Shown here: positions 1 through 8,404 of the stretch, piece by piece
How positions within the stretch are numbered: position 1 is the stretch's first letter
Layout: every line of letters starts with the position of its first letter
Source of the DNA: Bdellovibrio sp. 22V
Lineage (GTDB): Bacteria > Bdellovibrionota > Bdellovibrionia > Bdellovibrionales > Bdellovibrionaceae
Assembly (NCBI RefSeq): GCF_030169785.1
Contig: NZ_CP125854.1
Coordinates: 2,232,001 to 2,296,000 of the forward strand
Direction of reading: 5' to 3'
Length of the DNA stretch: 64,000 nucleotides
Position numbers and translations under genes: made by a program
The notes under the pieces: model-generated
Told to the model about the DNA's origin: nothing
Seen by the model: only the letters and a program-made list of their open reading frames with translations
Database searches by the model: none

Positions 1-225
1 TCTAGACGCTGGCCGCAAATCCAATCTGACTCGAACATTTCCTTTGGCATCTCGATAAAAGTCACCTGAGTGCGTTCGTCCGCTAGGGGCTGACCAGACA
101 TCCCTTTCACTTTGAACCACCTGAAGTGTCGCGGGATTATTGATCTGTTCTGATTCAATCACCAAGGCTTGCGCTTGGAAAGCTCCCAATAATAACGCCG
201 TCGAAACGATGATTTTTGTGATCAT
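1..225 (-). CDS. Secreted protein, 3' end cut by window edge
   Basis: The first 75 codons of a minus-strand gene are visible; the rest lies beyond base 1. The ATG at 225 is preceded by AAAGGA at good spacing. The N-terminus (MITKIIVSTALLLGAFQAQA) is a clear signal peptide, probably cut after AQA, so the product is exported to the periplasm or beyond. The mature part begins with a polar stretch rich in Q, S and R and shows no domain I recognise. No function is offered. Confidence 0.6.
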   Translation of the reverse strand, partial: MITKIIVSTALLLGAFQAQALVIESEQINNPATLQVVQSERDVWSAPSGRTHSGDFYRDAKGNVRVRLDLRPASR

Positions 226-392
226 ATATAGATCCTTTCTTTTGTTAAGTTAGCACGTCACGAAATTCGATTTTGCAACCCTCATGCCGGGAAAGTAGAA
301 AATAGTCTCGTGTTTAAACTCAGATAAAGAAGGCGTTCTCTCGAGGGAGACAAAAAAAGACGTGCGCTGGCGAGCGCATTAGACGCGCGATC

Positions 393-430
393 ACAGAAGA
401 TCCCTCGCGCGTGTTTCAGGAATCTTCTGT
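393..430 (-). terminator. Hairpin after the MFS exporter gene
   Basis: Arms at 393-405 and 418-430 pair over 13 positions with one mismatch around a 12-base loop. It lies just beyond the stop codon of the minus-strand MFS gene, where a terminator is expected. There is no T-run on the minus-strand side, so it may be a weak or Rho-assisted terminator or only an mRNA 3' stabiliser. Confidence 0.35.
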
Positions 431-444
431 TGTTAGTGAACGAA

Positions 445-1863
445 TTAATTCACAGACATTGCTCTTTTAGTAAGACTCATGGATTTCACCGCGACCAAAA
501 GGCAAATCACAGGGAGTACGGCAAACAAACACATCAACCAAAACGCTGCGCTCGCGGCGCCCGTCACTCCGCCAGGATTTGAAAGACCTGCGAAGTTTGC
601 GACCATGCCGGCGCTCGCAGCGCCAAAGGCGATGGCGAAAAGTTGGACTGTGGTCATGCCGCCAGCGGCGAGTCCTTGTTCATCTGTGGGTGCGTTTTGG
701 AAAACGCGGCTCACAAGGCTGGGCCATGCTAAACCAATTCCGAAGCCCACTAAAATCAACCCCACGCAGATTGGTGCGAGCAGTGTCCATTGCCCTGTGC
801 TCTGTTGCGGAAGAAAAACCGCTAATAAAACTAATCCACCAAGAACCAACGCGGGACCCAGCAGAACAAGTCGATCGCCTTTATCCTGCCACTTTGAACT
901 TAAGAAGGAAGCCACCGTCCAGCCAATCGCCATAAACGCACCCAAGTAGCCTGCCCACAGCGGAGACTGCGCATGCAGATTCTGCAACAAATAAGGCACG
1001 AAGATTTCAGGCTGCATACTCAACATCAAAAGCGCGATCAGAAAATAAATCACACCCAGCGGCGACGACAGGCTGAACGAATTTTTCGGTAAGAGCCGCG
1101 CCGAGGAAGTACTTTCCGCAATCGCGATAAGACCGATCATCGCCAAAGCGCCGACAAGACCCGCGATTTTCCAAGTCATATTCTCTGAAAGACTTCCTGT
1201 TGAAACCGCAAGCACGGCACCGCTTAAGAAAAGCAATTGCAAATAAGGGATCGGGGAGTCCGCGCTTTTATCATCGCTCTTTTTCGGTAAAGTAAAAAAC
1301 GCAAGAAGAGCAAATAACACCGCGATCGGAATCAGCGAACCAAAAGCCGTCCGCCATGCATTTTGTTGCGCGAACAAACCACCAACCGCAGGCCCTACCA
1401 ATGTTGCGATTCCAAACATTGCTGAGATTAAGCCGATAGAGCGTCCCCAAAGATTTTCTGGAAAGACCAGGCGGGTGACTCCGTAAGCGAGAGCATAAAG
1501 AAAACCTCCGCCGAGTCCTTGCAGGCTTCGGCCAATAAGCATCACCATCATGCTTGGAGCTAAAGTACAAATCAAAGTTCCTGCGGTAAACAAAGCCGTC
1601 GCGATAACGTAAGCTCCGCGCGGCCCGCTGTTTTTAAGTAACTTTGCTGTGAGTGCGGCTCCCAAAATTGAAGCGATCACAAATAGAGTTGTGGTCCAGG
1701 CGTAAAAAGCTAAACCACCGATCTCCTTCACCGCGGAAGGCATGATCGTGATCGCGATGTACATATTAAGTGCGTGAAGAGTCACGCCGCCGGCAAGTGC
1801 GACGGAGTAGATTCCGTTTTTTCCCGAAAGCAGATCTTTCCAACCTGCATTTTGACTTGTCAT
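445..1863 (-). CDS. MFS drug/proton antiporter-like exporter
   Basis: A 472-residue inner-membrane protein made of hydrophobic helices throughout, consistent with 12 to 14 membrane segments. The GRSLQGLGGG segment and the motif-C-like GIATLVGPAVGG in the fifth helix region are typical of major-facilitator drug exporters. The substrate cannot be read from sequence. The ATG at 1863 has a strong GGAGGA site, but that site lies in a perfect 10-bp hairpin (1868-1894). The TIGR02147-type regulator gene ends only 68 bases upstream on the same strand, so the two may be cotranscribed or regulator and target. It is not part of the tripartite pump operon at 3458-7207. Confidence 0.85.
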   Translation of the reverse strand: MTSQNAGWKDLLSGKNGIYSVALAGGVTLHALNMYIAITIMPSAVKEIGGLAFYAWTTTLFVIASILGAALTAKLLKNSGPRGAYVIATALFTAGTLICTLAPSMMVMLIGRSLQGLGGGFLYALAYGVTRLVFPENLWGRSIGLISAMFGIATLVGPAVGGLFAQQNAWRTAFGSLIPIAVLFALLAFFTLPKKSDDKSADSPIPYLQLLFLSGAVLAVSTGSLSENMTWKIAGLVGALAMIGLIAIAESTSSARLLPKNSFSLSSPLGVIYFLIALLMLSMQPEIFVPYLLQNLHAQSPLWAGYLGAFMAIGWTVASFLSSKWQDKGDRLVLLGPALVLGGLVLLAVFLPQQSTGQWTLLAPICVGLILVGFGIGLAWPSLVSRVFQNAPTDEQGLAAGGMTTVQLFAIAFGAASAGMVANFAGLSNPGGVTGAASAAFWLMCLFAVLPVICLLVAVKSMSLTKRAMSVN

Positions 1864-1867
1864 AATT

Positions 1868-1894
1868 CCTCCAATGACATGTTTTCATTGGAGG
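1868..1894 (-). promoter_or_regulatory. Hairpin sequestering the MFS ribosome-binding site
   Basis: Read on the minus strand, CCTCCAATGA and TCATTGGAGG form a perfect 10-bp stem with a 7-base loop. The 3' arm contains the GGAGG site for the ATG at 1863, so a folded transcript would hide it. Such structures act in translational control, but action here is inferred only from pairing. Confidence 0.55.
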
Positions 1895-1900
1895 TTACAA

Positions 1901-1918
1901 CCTCAACATTAGTTGAGA
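1901..1918. promoter_or_regulatory. Candidate operator with SoxR-box-like spacing
   Basis: CCTCAA-N6-TTGAGA is an 18-bp inverted repeat whose half-sites and spacing resemble the SoxR box CCTCAA-N6-TTGAGG of the MerR family. A second palindrome, GAGGTT-AC-AACCTC (1891-1904), overlaps it. Both lie between the TIGR02147 gene and the MFS gene. No MerR-family gene is in the window. The site could instead belong to the neighbouring regulator or be part of a terminator for 1932-2726. Confidence 0.35.
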
Positions 1919-1931
1919 TCAAGAGATGTCG

Positions 1932-2726
1932 TTAAGCGCGTTCAGTTAGTTCGAAGAAGCTCATCGTTAAACAATAGACAGAGTCGCGTGCTTCCATGGA
2001 TTGTACTTCCGTCATAAGTTCCGCACGGAAGGCGCGAATCTTCTCGACAAGTTCAGGAGATCTTTGGTGGTTGACTGGAATAAGCAAAGAGCTCTTGTCC
2101 CACTTCTTTCCTTTTGTCGGATCCATCGCCTCGTTGGACTTTTCAACCAACTGATTGTGGTAATTGCGAACAGCTAGATAGCTTTGACCGAAAGTAGAAA
2201 CACTTCCTTCCGAAGTCGGCACCCATTGTCCTTCTTGGTTCTTTGTGATGAGGTTCAGGTGAGCCAGTCTTTCCAAAGCTTTTTCGATAAGGTCTTCAGC
2301 AACACCGAGTTTTTTCGATAAGTTTTCAACTGTTGGGTTGAAGTCATGGAGGCGCAGAGTTTCAATGATGGCGAGGTGATACCAATCGGAGATCACACTG
2401 AATTGTTCTTCGCCGATATTTGCCAAGGCTTCTTTGCGTGCCTGAACGCGTTTTGCGGCCATGCTGCGAAGAACAGCGCTTCTTGCGTGCTCCGCCAAAG
2501 CCAAGTCCACGAAGAAATCTTTTTCTGAAGGACTGAGGTTGAGCTTCGTAGCTAGATTCATCGCACGCGTTTCAGAAAGTCCTACCTTGCCGTTAAGAAT
2601 TTCACTCAGACGAGAGCAAGGGACCTCCAGATCGCGAGCATAAGCGCGCAATGAATACGAAGGATTTTTCCTTTGTCTGCGTTCGAGTTCTTTAAGGATA
2701 TAGTCGCGATAATGATGCTTTGCCAT
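1932..2726 (-). CDS. TIGR02147-family regulator (HTH plus DUF4423-like)
   Basis: Product of 264 residues resembling the TIGR02147 family, which is expanded in Bdellovibrio and Fibrobacter. Residues about 1-60 contain a helix-turn-helix-like segment (SLRAYARDLEVPCSRLSEIL), followed by a long helical region and a second winged-helix-like part (about 125-185). The start is placed at the ATG at 2726 (MAKHHYRDY), where family-like sequence begins; the frame stays open to a GTG at 2807, but that part is unlike the family and has no ribosome-binding site. Members are thought to be DNA-binding regulators; no target is proven. The neighbouring exporter is a candidate target. Confidence 0.7.
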   Translation of the reverse strand: MAKHHYRDYILKELERRQRKNPSYSLRAYARDLEVPCSRLSEILNGKVGLSETRAMNLATKLNLSPSEKDFFVDLALAEHARSAVLRSMAAKRVQARKEALANIGEEQFSVISDWYHLAIIETLRLHDFNPTVENLSKKLGVAEDLIEKALERLAHLNLITKNQEGQWVPTSEGSVSTFGQSYLAVRNYHNQLVEKSNEAMDPTKGKKWDKSSLLIPVNHQRSPELVEKIRAFRAELMTEVQSMEARDSVYCLTMSFFELTERA

Positions 2727-2890
2727 GGCGATGGGTTTTAGCAATTTTTGAATAAGAGTCACTGCTCTAGTTGATAACGCGCTGCACTTCGTTCCAATTG
2801 ATTCCACGAGTTTACGAGATCTAAAGATTTTGTAATATTAACAACTTACAACTAAACAAAAGTGAATCTCGGGACTCAAATTACAGAGTC

Positions 2891-3352
2891 CTACAGCAGT
2901 TTGCCAACGAGTTCGCGAAAGAGGTTTTGCTCTTTTTGTGTAAGGGGAGCCAAGAAAGCTTTCTCAACGTCGGCGCGAATCTGCACGAGCTTTTCTAAAA
3001 CTTGCGCGCCTTTATCAGTCAGTTCGACAAGTTTGATGCGACGATCTTCTTTATCCGGAGTTCTGCGCACATATTTTTGTTTTTCCAAGCCATCAATAAA
3101 TTTCACCATCGAAGCTTTATCAATGTGCATGTCTTGTCCTAAGGCAATTTGACTGACGGGGCCGAGGATCTGAAGAAGTTTCAGGATACCGAGTTGTGGA
3201 CTCACAATCTTATATTTATCCAATTCCTGTGCGAGCATAGCTTTGTGTTTCATGGCGGCTTTCATCAGGCAATAACCAAAGTACTGGCGAAGCGCGGGGT
3301 GAACACCAGGAGTGTAACAGCCATCCGTGATCTTTATAGCTTTGGTTTTCAA
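2891..3352 (-). CDS. MarR-family transcriptional regulator
   Basis: A 153-residue protein with the MarR winged helix: recognition-helix region near DKASMVKFIDGLEKQ and the wing DKEDRRIKLVELTDKG, very typical of the family. MarR proteins usually repress adjacent exporter genes and release DNA on binding small phenolic or toxic ligands. The gene is divergent from the tolC/emrA/emrB-like operon and shares a 105-base intergenic region with two palindromes, so local control and autoregulation are likely. The start is the TTG at 3352, chosen for its AGGAGG site six bases upstream. Confidence 0.88.
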   Translation of the reverse strand: MKTKAIKITDGCYTPGVHPALRQYFGYCLMKAAMKHKAMLAQELDKYKIVSPQLGILKLLQILGPVSQIALGQDMHIDKASMVKFIDGLEKQKYVRRTPDKEDRRIKLVELTDKGAQVLEKLVQIRADVEKAFLAPLTQKEQNLFRELVGKLL

Positions 3353-3369
3353 GAAAGCCTCCTATTTGA

Positions 3370-3387
3370 TAACTCATTGATCAGTTA
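3370..3387. promoter_or_regulatory. Candidate MarR operator
   Basis: TAACT-c-ATTGAT-c-AGTTA is an 18-bp imperfect palindrome between the divergent MarR and efflux genes, the usual size and place for a MarR site. TTGAT occurs three times around it. Occupancy would cover the promoter region of both genes. Confidence 0.45.
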
Positions 3388-3400
3388 ATTGATAGTAACA

Positions 3401-3427
3401 CAAATCGTTTGCAACGCAAACGGTTTG
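3401..3427. promoter_or_regulatory. Second palindrome upstream of the efflux operon
   Basis: CAAATCGTTTGC and GCAAACGGTTTG are 12-base arms with one mismatch and a 3-base spacer. It sits 30 bases before the outer-membrane-factor start, downstream of the first palindrome. It could be a second operator or a 5'-leader hairpin in the efflux mRNA. Confidence 0.4.
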
Positions 3428-3457
3428 GGAGTAAAACGATTGAAGGTTAGGTGGCTT

Positions 3458-4780
3458 ATGACTTTCAGTAAAAAGCAGTACGCACTACTGGTCTCTCTTT
3501 TTTGTTCTTTTGTATCCCTCTCCTCCTTCGCACAAGGTCTTCAGTTGAGCGACGCTGTCGAGCAAGCTCTGGAAAAATCCCCTAAAGTCCAGCGGGCGGA
3601 GTCTCAATATCGTGAAACCGAATGGAAAAAGACAGAGAGTCTTTCCGGTTTCCTTCCTACGCTTTCAGCTCAGGCAAGTTATCTTTTTGATAAAAAGTAT
3701 GCACTGGTTGACGTGAACTTAAATGGCGCGCCACTGTCCATCCCGCAAGTCGTGCCGACAACAAACGCGTACCTGACGGCGCAGTGGTCGTTGTTTGATG
3801 GCTTTGCGAGTACGAATCGCTATCACAGCGCTTCTTCTTTTGAAGAGTCCGCAAAAAACGATTTCGACTGGACCCGTTTTCAGACAGAACGGGAAGTCAC
3901 AGTTCTGTTTTACAAGGCGGTCGCCGCGAAAGAACTGAAAGAGGTTGCGCAACAAAATGTGCGCGCCTTAGAGGATCATCTTAAAGACGTTCGTCTCTTT
4001 AAGAAAGTGGGTTCGTCTACAAACTTCGATGTTCTGCGCGTGGAAGTGCAGATGAGTGAGGCGCAATCAGAATTGCTCAATGCCACCGACAATGTCGATT
4101 TGTCGCGCGCGCGCTTAAGTGAAGCCTTGGGTTTGGATCAGGATGTTCCAGAGGTCGAAGGCCGTTTGCCTCGCCTTAAGCCTGAAGTGGTAGCGAAACT
4201 CGAAAAATCGCAAATCGAGGATCGTAAGGATTTACAGTCTTTGCGTAAAAAAGCAGAGGCCTTCGAATATCAGGAAAATTCTGCGGAAAGATATTGGGTT
4301 CCTCGGATTTCTTTGATGGGTCAGTATCAGTATTACAACAATCGCGACGATCGTTTTGATAATTACGATAATTTCCGTGATGCCTATCAGTTCGGTGTTA
4401 TGCTGAACTGGAATCTCTTCGACGGCATGACTTCTATTGCACGTTCAAAACAAAGCATCGAACAGAAATATCAGGCGGAAAAAACTTTGCGTCAGGCAGA
4501 ACTCAAAGCCAGCCGCGATTTTGATTTCTGGAAAAGAAAATATCTTTACTACTGCAGTGTCTATGAGGCGCGCCTCAGCGATATTGTGAAAGCGGAAGAA
4601 AGCGTTCGCCTGGCTCGCGAAGGACAAAAAGTTGGAGCCAGAACAAACACAGACGTACTGGATGCCGAGGCGGAACTTTATCGCGCCCGAGCGGGTGCGG
4701 TGAATGCGCAGATTGGCGCGATCGAGGCGATTGTCAGTCTGGAATTAAGTGTAGGACAGAAGTTAGTTCAGTTTAATTAA
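3458..4780 (+). CDS. TolC-family outer-membrane efflux protein
   Basis: Product of 440 residues with a signal peptide ending SLSSFAQ and the paired helical/beta repeats of outer-membrane efflux factors. Typical segments are LSDAVEQALEKSP near the N-terminus and TDVLDAEAELYRARAG near the C-terminus. The trimer would form the exit duct for the EmrAB-like pump encoded next. The start is the ATG at 3458 after AGGTGG; a TTG at 3389 in frame would add residues before the signal peptide and run through the palindromes. First gene of a three-gene operon. Confidence 0.9.
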   Translation: MTFSKKQYALLVSLFCSFVSLSSFAQGLQLSDAVEQALEKSPKVQRAESQYRETEWKKTESLSGFLPTLSAQASYLFDKKYALVDVNLNGAPLSIPQVVPTTNAYLTAQWSLFDGFASTNRYHSASSFEESAKNDFDWTRFQTEREVTVLFYKAVAAKELKEVAQQNVRALEDHLKDVRLFKKVGSSTNFDVLRVEVQMSEAQSELLNATDNVDLSRARLSEALGLDQDVPEVEGRLPRLKPEVVAKLEKSQIEDRKDLQSLRKKAEAFEYQENSAERYWVPRISLMGQYQYYNNRDDRFDNYDNFRDAYQFGVMLNWNLFDGMTSIARSKQSIEQKYQAEKTLRQAELKASRDFDFWKRKYLYYCSVYEARLSDIVKAEESVRLAREGQKVGARTNTDVLDAEAELYRARAGAVNAQIGAIEAIVSLELSVGQKLVQFN

Positions 4781-4791
4781 GGTTGGATAAG

Positions 4792-5640
4792 ATGGATAAA
4801 AAGAAAAAGATTCTTTCTGGTGTCGGCGGGGTCGCCGTTTTAGTAGCTCTTTATTTTCTTTACGAGCATGTGATGTACGTGACGACAGACAATGCGCAAG
4901 TGGAAGCGCATTCCGTCATGATCGCTGCCAAAGTCGGCGGCTATGTGAAAGCGGTCCATGTGACCGAGGGCTCTCGCGTAAAAAAGGGTGATGTGATGAT
5001 CGAGATCGACGATCGTGATTATCAGAATACCCTCAGACAGGCTAAGGGTGAACTGCTGTCGTTGGAAGCAAGAAAGCGCGATCTTGAGAAAAATCAAAAG
5101 CGCATTGCGGAGTTGTTCTCTAAAGGCGTCGTTTCGCAACAACAATACGACGGAGCTTCCACAGCGTTGGCGGAAGCCCGCGCGAAATACGAGGCTCTCG
5201 CAGCACACGTATCGCAAGCAGAGTTGAATTTTGAAAATACAAAGGTCGTGGCGCCATCCGACGGTTTCATCGCAAAGAAGGCGGCGGAAGTCGGTCAGTT
5301 GGCGAGCCCAGGCGTTCCTTTGCTTGGTTTCGTTGATGCGGGGGAGCGCTGGGTGACGGCGAACTTCAAGGAAACAGAAATTGAATCCATCCAGCCAGGT
5401 AAGCGTGTGTACATCGATGTCGATGCGATTTCAGGAAAAAGTTTCGAAGGTGTTGTCGAGTCAATCAGTTCTGCGACGGGTGCGACATTCACTTTGCTTC
5501 CGCCAGACAACGCGACGGGAAACTTCACGAAAGTCGTTCAGCGTGTTCCTGTAAAAATTAAATTTGAAAACATCAGTGCGAATGAAGTGGAAATTCTTAA
5601 AGCGGGTCTTTCCGCTTTCGTGAAAGTGCAAAAGCACTGA
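4792..5640 (+). CDS. EmrA/HlyD-family membrane fusion protein
   Basis: A 282-residue periplasmic adaptor anchored by one N-terminal membrane helix (about 8-24). It then shows the lipoyl half-motif AAKVGGYVKAVHVTEGSRVKKG, an alpha-helical hairpin (about 85-140) and the second half-motif near FENTKVVAPSDGFIAKK. It bridges the inner-membrane antiporter and the TolC-like duct. The start is the ATG at 4792, with AAGG at 4779; a TTG at 4783 lacks spacing. It lies 11 bases after the TolC-like gene and 7 before the EmrB-like gene. Confidence 0.9.
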   Translation: MDKKKKILSGVGGVAVLVALYFLYEHVMYVTTDNAQVEAHSVMIAAKVGGYVKAVHVTEGSRVKKGDVMIEIDDRDYQNTLRQAKGELLSLEARKRDLEKNQKRIAELFSKGVVSQQQYDGASTALAEARAKYEALAAHVSQAELNFENTKVVAPSDGFIAKKAAEVGQLASPGVPLLGFVDAGERWVTANFKETEIESIQPGKRVYIDVDAISGKSFEGVVESISSATGATFTLLPPDNATGNFTKVVQRVPVKIKFENISANEVEILKAGLSAFVKVQKH

Positions 5641-5647
5641 GGTCGTT

Positions 5648-7207
5648 ATGAAAAAGGAATCCGTACTGATTATTGTCGTCGCTGTGATGGCCTCTTTGTT
5701 AGAGATCATCGACGCTTCGATCGTGAACGTGGCTCTCCCGACTATGATGGGGAATTTAGGCGCCACGCTGGAAGATATCAGTATGGTGATCACAGGTTAT
5801 GCGATTGCCAATGCCATTGTTCTTCCTGTCTCGGCTTGGCTGGGTGAGCGTATCGGTCGCCGCGTTTATTTCCTGGGGTGTATTCTTCTTTTCACAGCCA
5901 CTTCGGTTGCGTGCGGTCTTGCCCCGAATCTAGAAACTCTTACACTCTTCCGTATTCTGCAGGGATTGGCGGGAGGCGCCTTATTGCCGACATCGCAAAC
6001 TTTGATCTATGAGCAGTTCCCGAAGGAAAAGGCGGGGATTGCCGGCGCGATCTTCGGGATGAGCGTGATGATTGGTCCGACATTGGGACCGACAATGGGT
6101 GGTTATCTGACGGACACATTTGGCTGGAGATCCATCTTTAATATCAATCTTCCCTTGGGGCTTATCGCTTTCTTTATCGGAGCGATGGTGATCTTCAACG
6201 TTGAAAAAGACCCGACTCAGAAGCACGAAAAGAAAGAGCTCGATATCTGGGGTTTAACGTTGCTCGTGCTCGGAATCGGGTGTCTGCAATACGTGCTTGA
6301 ACGTGGTGAAGCGGATGACTGGTTTTCTTCGAAAGTGATTTTGTTTAATACGATTGTTGCGACGATCAGCTTACCGCTTTTTGTGTGGTGGGAATTGCGC
6401 GTGAAAAATCCCATCATCAACGTGCGCCTTTTCTTAAAACCGCTCGTCTCAAACGGTGTGGCATTGATGGCCATGGTGGGATTTTTTCTTTACGGTGTGG
6501 TCTTCGTTCTGCCGATTTTTGTTTCGCGCACGCTGCACTTTGATGCCACGCAGACGGGCATGCTTTTTATTCCGGGCTCGCTCTTGACGGCGGCTCTTAT
6601 GCCTTTCGTCGGAAGGCAGATGTACAAAGGCACGAGTCCAAAAATGTTAATCCTTGTCGGATTGCTGTCATTGGAAGTGTGTCTGTTCCTGATGACGCAG
6701 CTTTCGCCGCTCTCTTCGGAAGGGGAGATCTTGCGGATGCTTTACGTGCGCGGTTTCGGGATGGCCTTTATTTTCGTTCCAATCAACTCTTCGATCTTAA
6801 GTCAGTTTAAGGGCATTGAAATGGGGCAGGTGTCGGGCTTGCTGAATCTCGCGCGACAAATCGGCGGCAGTGTCGGGATTGCGCTGATTGGAACCTTGTT
6901 AAATAAAAACAGTCATCAAAATTATTTGGATCTTACTTCGAAAGTGTCACTCTTAAACAGCAACGCTCAGAGCGCTTACTATTCCACGGCGAACGGCATG
7001 GCCGGTAAAATGTCAGATGGTCTGGGGATGGCGACGGGCAGTGAAGCGGCTTTACGATCTCTTTACGGCCGTATTCAGAATCAGGTGTTTATGTTGAGTT
7101 TTAAACAGCTGATGTTTTTGATGATGATTATTTTTGCCGTGTCTTTTATCCCTCTTTATTTCCTTCGTTATAAAGAGAAGACCAACGTCGTCGTGGATTC
7201 CCACTAG
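5648..7207 (+). CDS. EmrB-type DHA2 MFS drug antiporter
   Basis: A 519-residue inner-membrane transporter of the 14-helix DHA2 class. Diagnostic segments are LDASIVNVALPTM-like LEIIDASIVNVALPTM in helix 1, GERIGRR (motif A), FRILQGLAGGALLP, and GPTLGPTMGGYL (motif C) in helix 5. It would use the proton gradient to push hydrophobic compounds through the adaptor and outer-membrane duct encoded just upstream. The DHA2/HlyD/TolC order with a divergent MarR gene matches EmrRAB-type systems. The substrate is unknown. Confidence 0.92.
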   Translation: MKKESVLIIVVAVMASLLEIIDASIVNVALPTMMGNLGATLEDISMVITGYAIANAIVLPVSAWLGERIGRRVYFLGCILLFTATSVACGLAPNLETLTLFRILQGLAGGALLPTSQTLIYEQFPKEKAGIAGAIFGMSVMIGPTLGPTMGGYLTDTFGWRSIFNINLPLGLIAFFIGAMVIFNVEKDPTQKHEKKELDIWGLTLLVLGIGCLQYVLERGEADDWFSSKVILFNTIVATISLPLFVWWELRVKNPIINVRLFLKPLVSNGVALMAMVGFFLYGVVFVLPIFVSRTLHFDATQTGMLFIPGSLLTAALMPFVGRQMYKGTSPKMLILVGLLSLEVCLFLMTQLSPLSSEGEILRMLYVRGFGMAFIFVPINSSILSQFKGIEMGQVSGLLNLARQIGGSVGIALIGTLLNKNSHQNYLDLTSKVSLLNSNAQSAYYSTANGMAGKMSDGLGMATGSEAALRSLYGRIQNQVFMLSFKQLMFLMMIIFAVSFIPLYFLRYKEKTNVVVDSH

Positions 7208-7220
7208 ATTTTGAGAGAAT

Positions 7221-7367
7221 TTAGTTGCGGATAATTTGTGACAAAGAAGAGCTGGCGAAGAAAACGGGCTTTTGCGGTTGTTTAGCAGAAGCGATCTTTA
7301 TATAGCTGCTCAAAAGAAGCGCTAGAAAGATAAAGAACCAATTGCTGGGTGTTAACTGCAAAAGCAT
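7221..7367 (-). CDS. Possible small single-span membrane protein
   Basis: A 48-residue open frame starting at ATG 7367, 12 bases after the pgsA stop on the same strand. Residues about 9-26 form a hydrophobic span (NWFFIFLALLLSS) followed by a polar tail ending SQIIRN. The ribosome-binding site is weak and I recognise no family. It fills most of the gap between pgsA and the converging efflux operon. It could be a chance frame. Confidence 0.35.
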   Translation of the reverse strand: MLLQLTPSNWFFIFLALLLSSYIKIASAKQPQKPVFFASSSLSQIIRN

Positions 7368-7378
7368 AAACGTCCAAA

Positions 7379-7939
7379 TCAGCCTTTTCGGCTTTTAAGG
7401 TAACCTAAATAGTATTCGATACCGCTGGTTATACTCAAAATGACGCTGATCCACAAGACGGCGTAGCCGATTTTGTCCAAATAAGGCAGATACGGTTCCA
7501 TATTTCCAATAATTACAATGGGAATGGCCACCATCTGCATGGCTGTTTTCCATTTTCCCGCTGGTTTGGCCGCAATAATGATTTGATCTGCTGCAGCAAC
7601 GGAGCGGATACCGCCGATAAAGTTGTCGCGAGCCAGGATGATGATCACCATCCAAGCATCGATCTTACCTTGCGCCAAAAGCATCGCCAAAACACTTGTG
7701 ACCAAGATTTTGTCGGCAATCGGGTCCATGAATTTTCCAAAGTTGCTCACGGCATTGTATTTTCGCGCATAGTATCCGTCATAGTAATCCGTGATCGAAG
7801 CGAGAATAAAGCACACAGCCGCAGCGATATTCCAAGAGAGTGTGTTCGGCCACATCATTGCCACAATAACAGGCACAGCAAAGATGCGACTCATGGTGAT
7901 TCTCATAGGAAGATTCTTTTGAAACTCTGTAACAGACAT
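7379..7939 (-). CDS. pgsA: CDP-diacylglycerol--glycerol-3-phosphate phosphatidyltransferase
   Basis: Product of 186 residues. The CDP-alcohol phosphatidyltransferase motif is complete: DYYDGYYAR, then G eight residues on, then DPIAD. It makes phosphatidylglycerol phosphate from CDP-diacylglycerol and glycerol-3-phosphate in the inner membrane, the first committed step to phosphatidylglycerol and cardiolipin. Four to five membrane helices are visible. The ATG at 7939 follows AGAGGGG; the longer open frame to 8311 is antisense to the thioesterase gene and is not used. Which alcohol is used is inferred from overall similarity to PgsA. Confidence 0.85.
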   Translation of the reverse strand: MSVTEFQKNLPMRITMSRIFAVPVIVAMMWPNTLSWNIAAAVCFILASITDYYDGYYARKYNAVSNFGKFMDPIADKILVTSVLAMLLAQGKIDAWMVIIILARDNFIGGIRSVAAADQIIIAAKPAGKWKTAMQMVAIPIVIIGNMEPYLPYLDKIGYAVLWISVILSITSGIEYYLGYLKSRKG

Positions 7940-7993
7940 TTGCCCCTCTGCCGATAATTGACTAACCCTATCAACTGAGAATAGAAATAGGCA

Positions 7994-8404
7994 ATGTTTA
8001 TTCATCGTCACAAAGTTCAGTTTTACGAAACTGATTTGATGGGCATTGTCCATCACAGTAATTATCTGCGTTTTTATGAAGAGGCTCGGGTGGCTTGGGC
8101 GCACGCTAAAGGACTTCTTGATTACCAGAAGCCGGGCTCTGCCAGTCACTTCGCTGTTTATGAAACCCAGGTGAAGCACCTTAAACCGACCTTCTTTGGT
8201 GACGATCTTGAGATCGAAGTGCAGGCGCGTATTGATGGCAACCGCTTGGTTTTTCAATACCGTTTGCGTGGCCGTGGTAACAGCACGTGCTCTGTGGCGC
8301 AAACTGTTCACGTGGCGTTAGGACCTGATCTAAAATTATTAAGATTACCTGCTGAAATTAAAACCGTTGTGGAGAAAGAATCATGGACAGAAACCTGGCT
8401 TTAG
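7994..8404 (+). CDS. YbgC-type acyl-CoA thioesterase (hotdog fold)
   Basis: A 136-residue 4HBT-family protein. The segment YETDLMGIVHHSNYLRFYEEAR carries the active-site Asp and the HHSNY pattern typical of YbgC-like thioesterases. These hydrolyse acyl-CoA, and in Proteobacteria are often tied to Tol-Pal or lipid metabolism; no tol genes are here. The 3' end overlaps glpX by 22 bases, so translation is probably coupled. Confidence 0.82.
   Translation: MFIHRHKVQFYETDLMGIVHHSNYLRFYEEARVAWAHAKGLLDYQKPGSASHFAVYETQVKHLKPTFFGDDLEIEVQARIDGNRLVFQYRLRGRGNSTCSVAQTVHVALGPDLKLLRLPAEIKTVVEKESWTETWL

Noticed and set aside
7950-7957. GCCGATAA as another sigma-28 promoter before the thioesterase
   Set aside because: The sequence at the -35 position (AACAGACA) does not match; -10 alone is not enough.
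7940-8311. N-terminal extension of pgsA to 310 residues
   Set aside because: The extra part is antisense to the thioesterase gene and unlike the family; ATG 7939 has a good ribosome-binding site.
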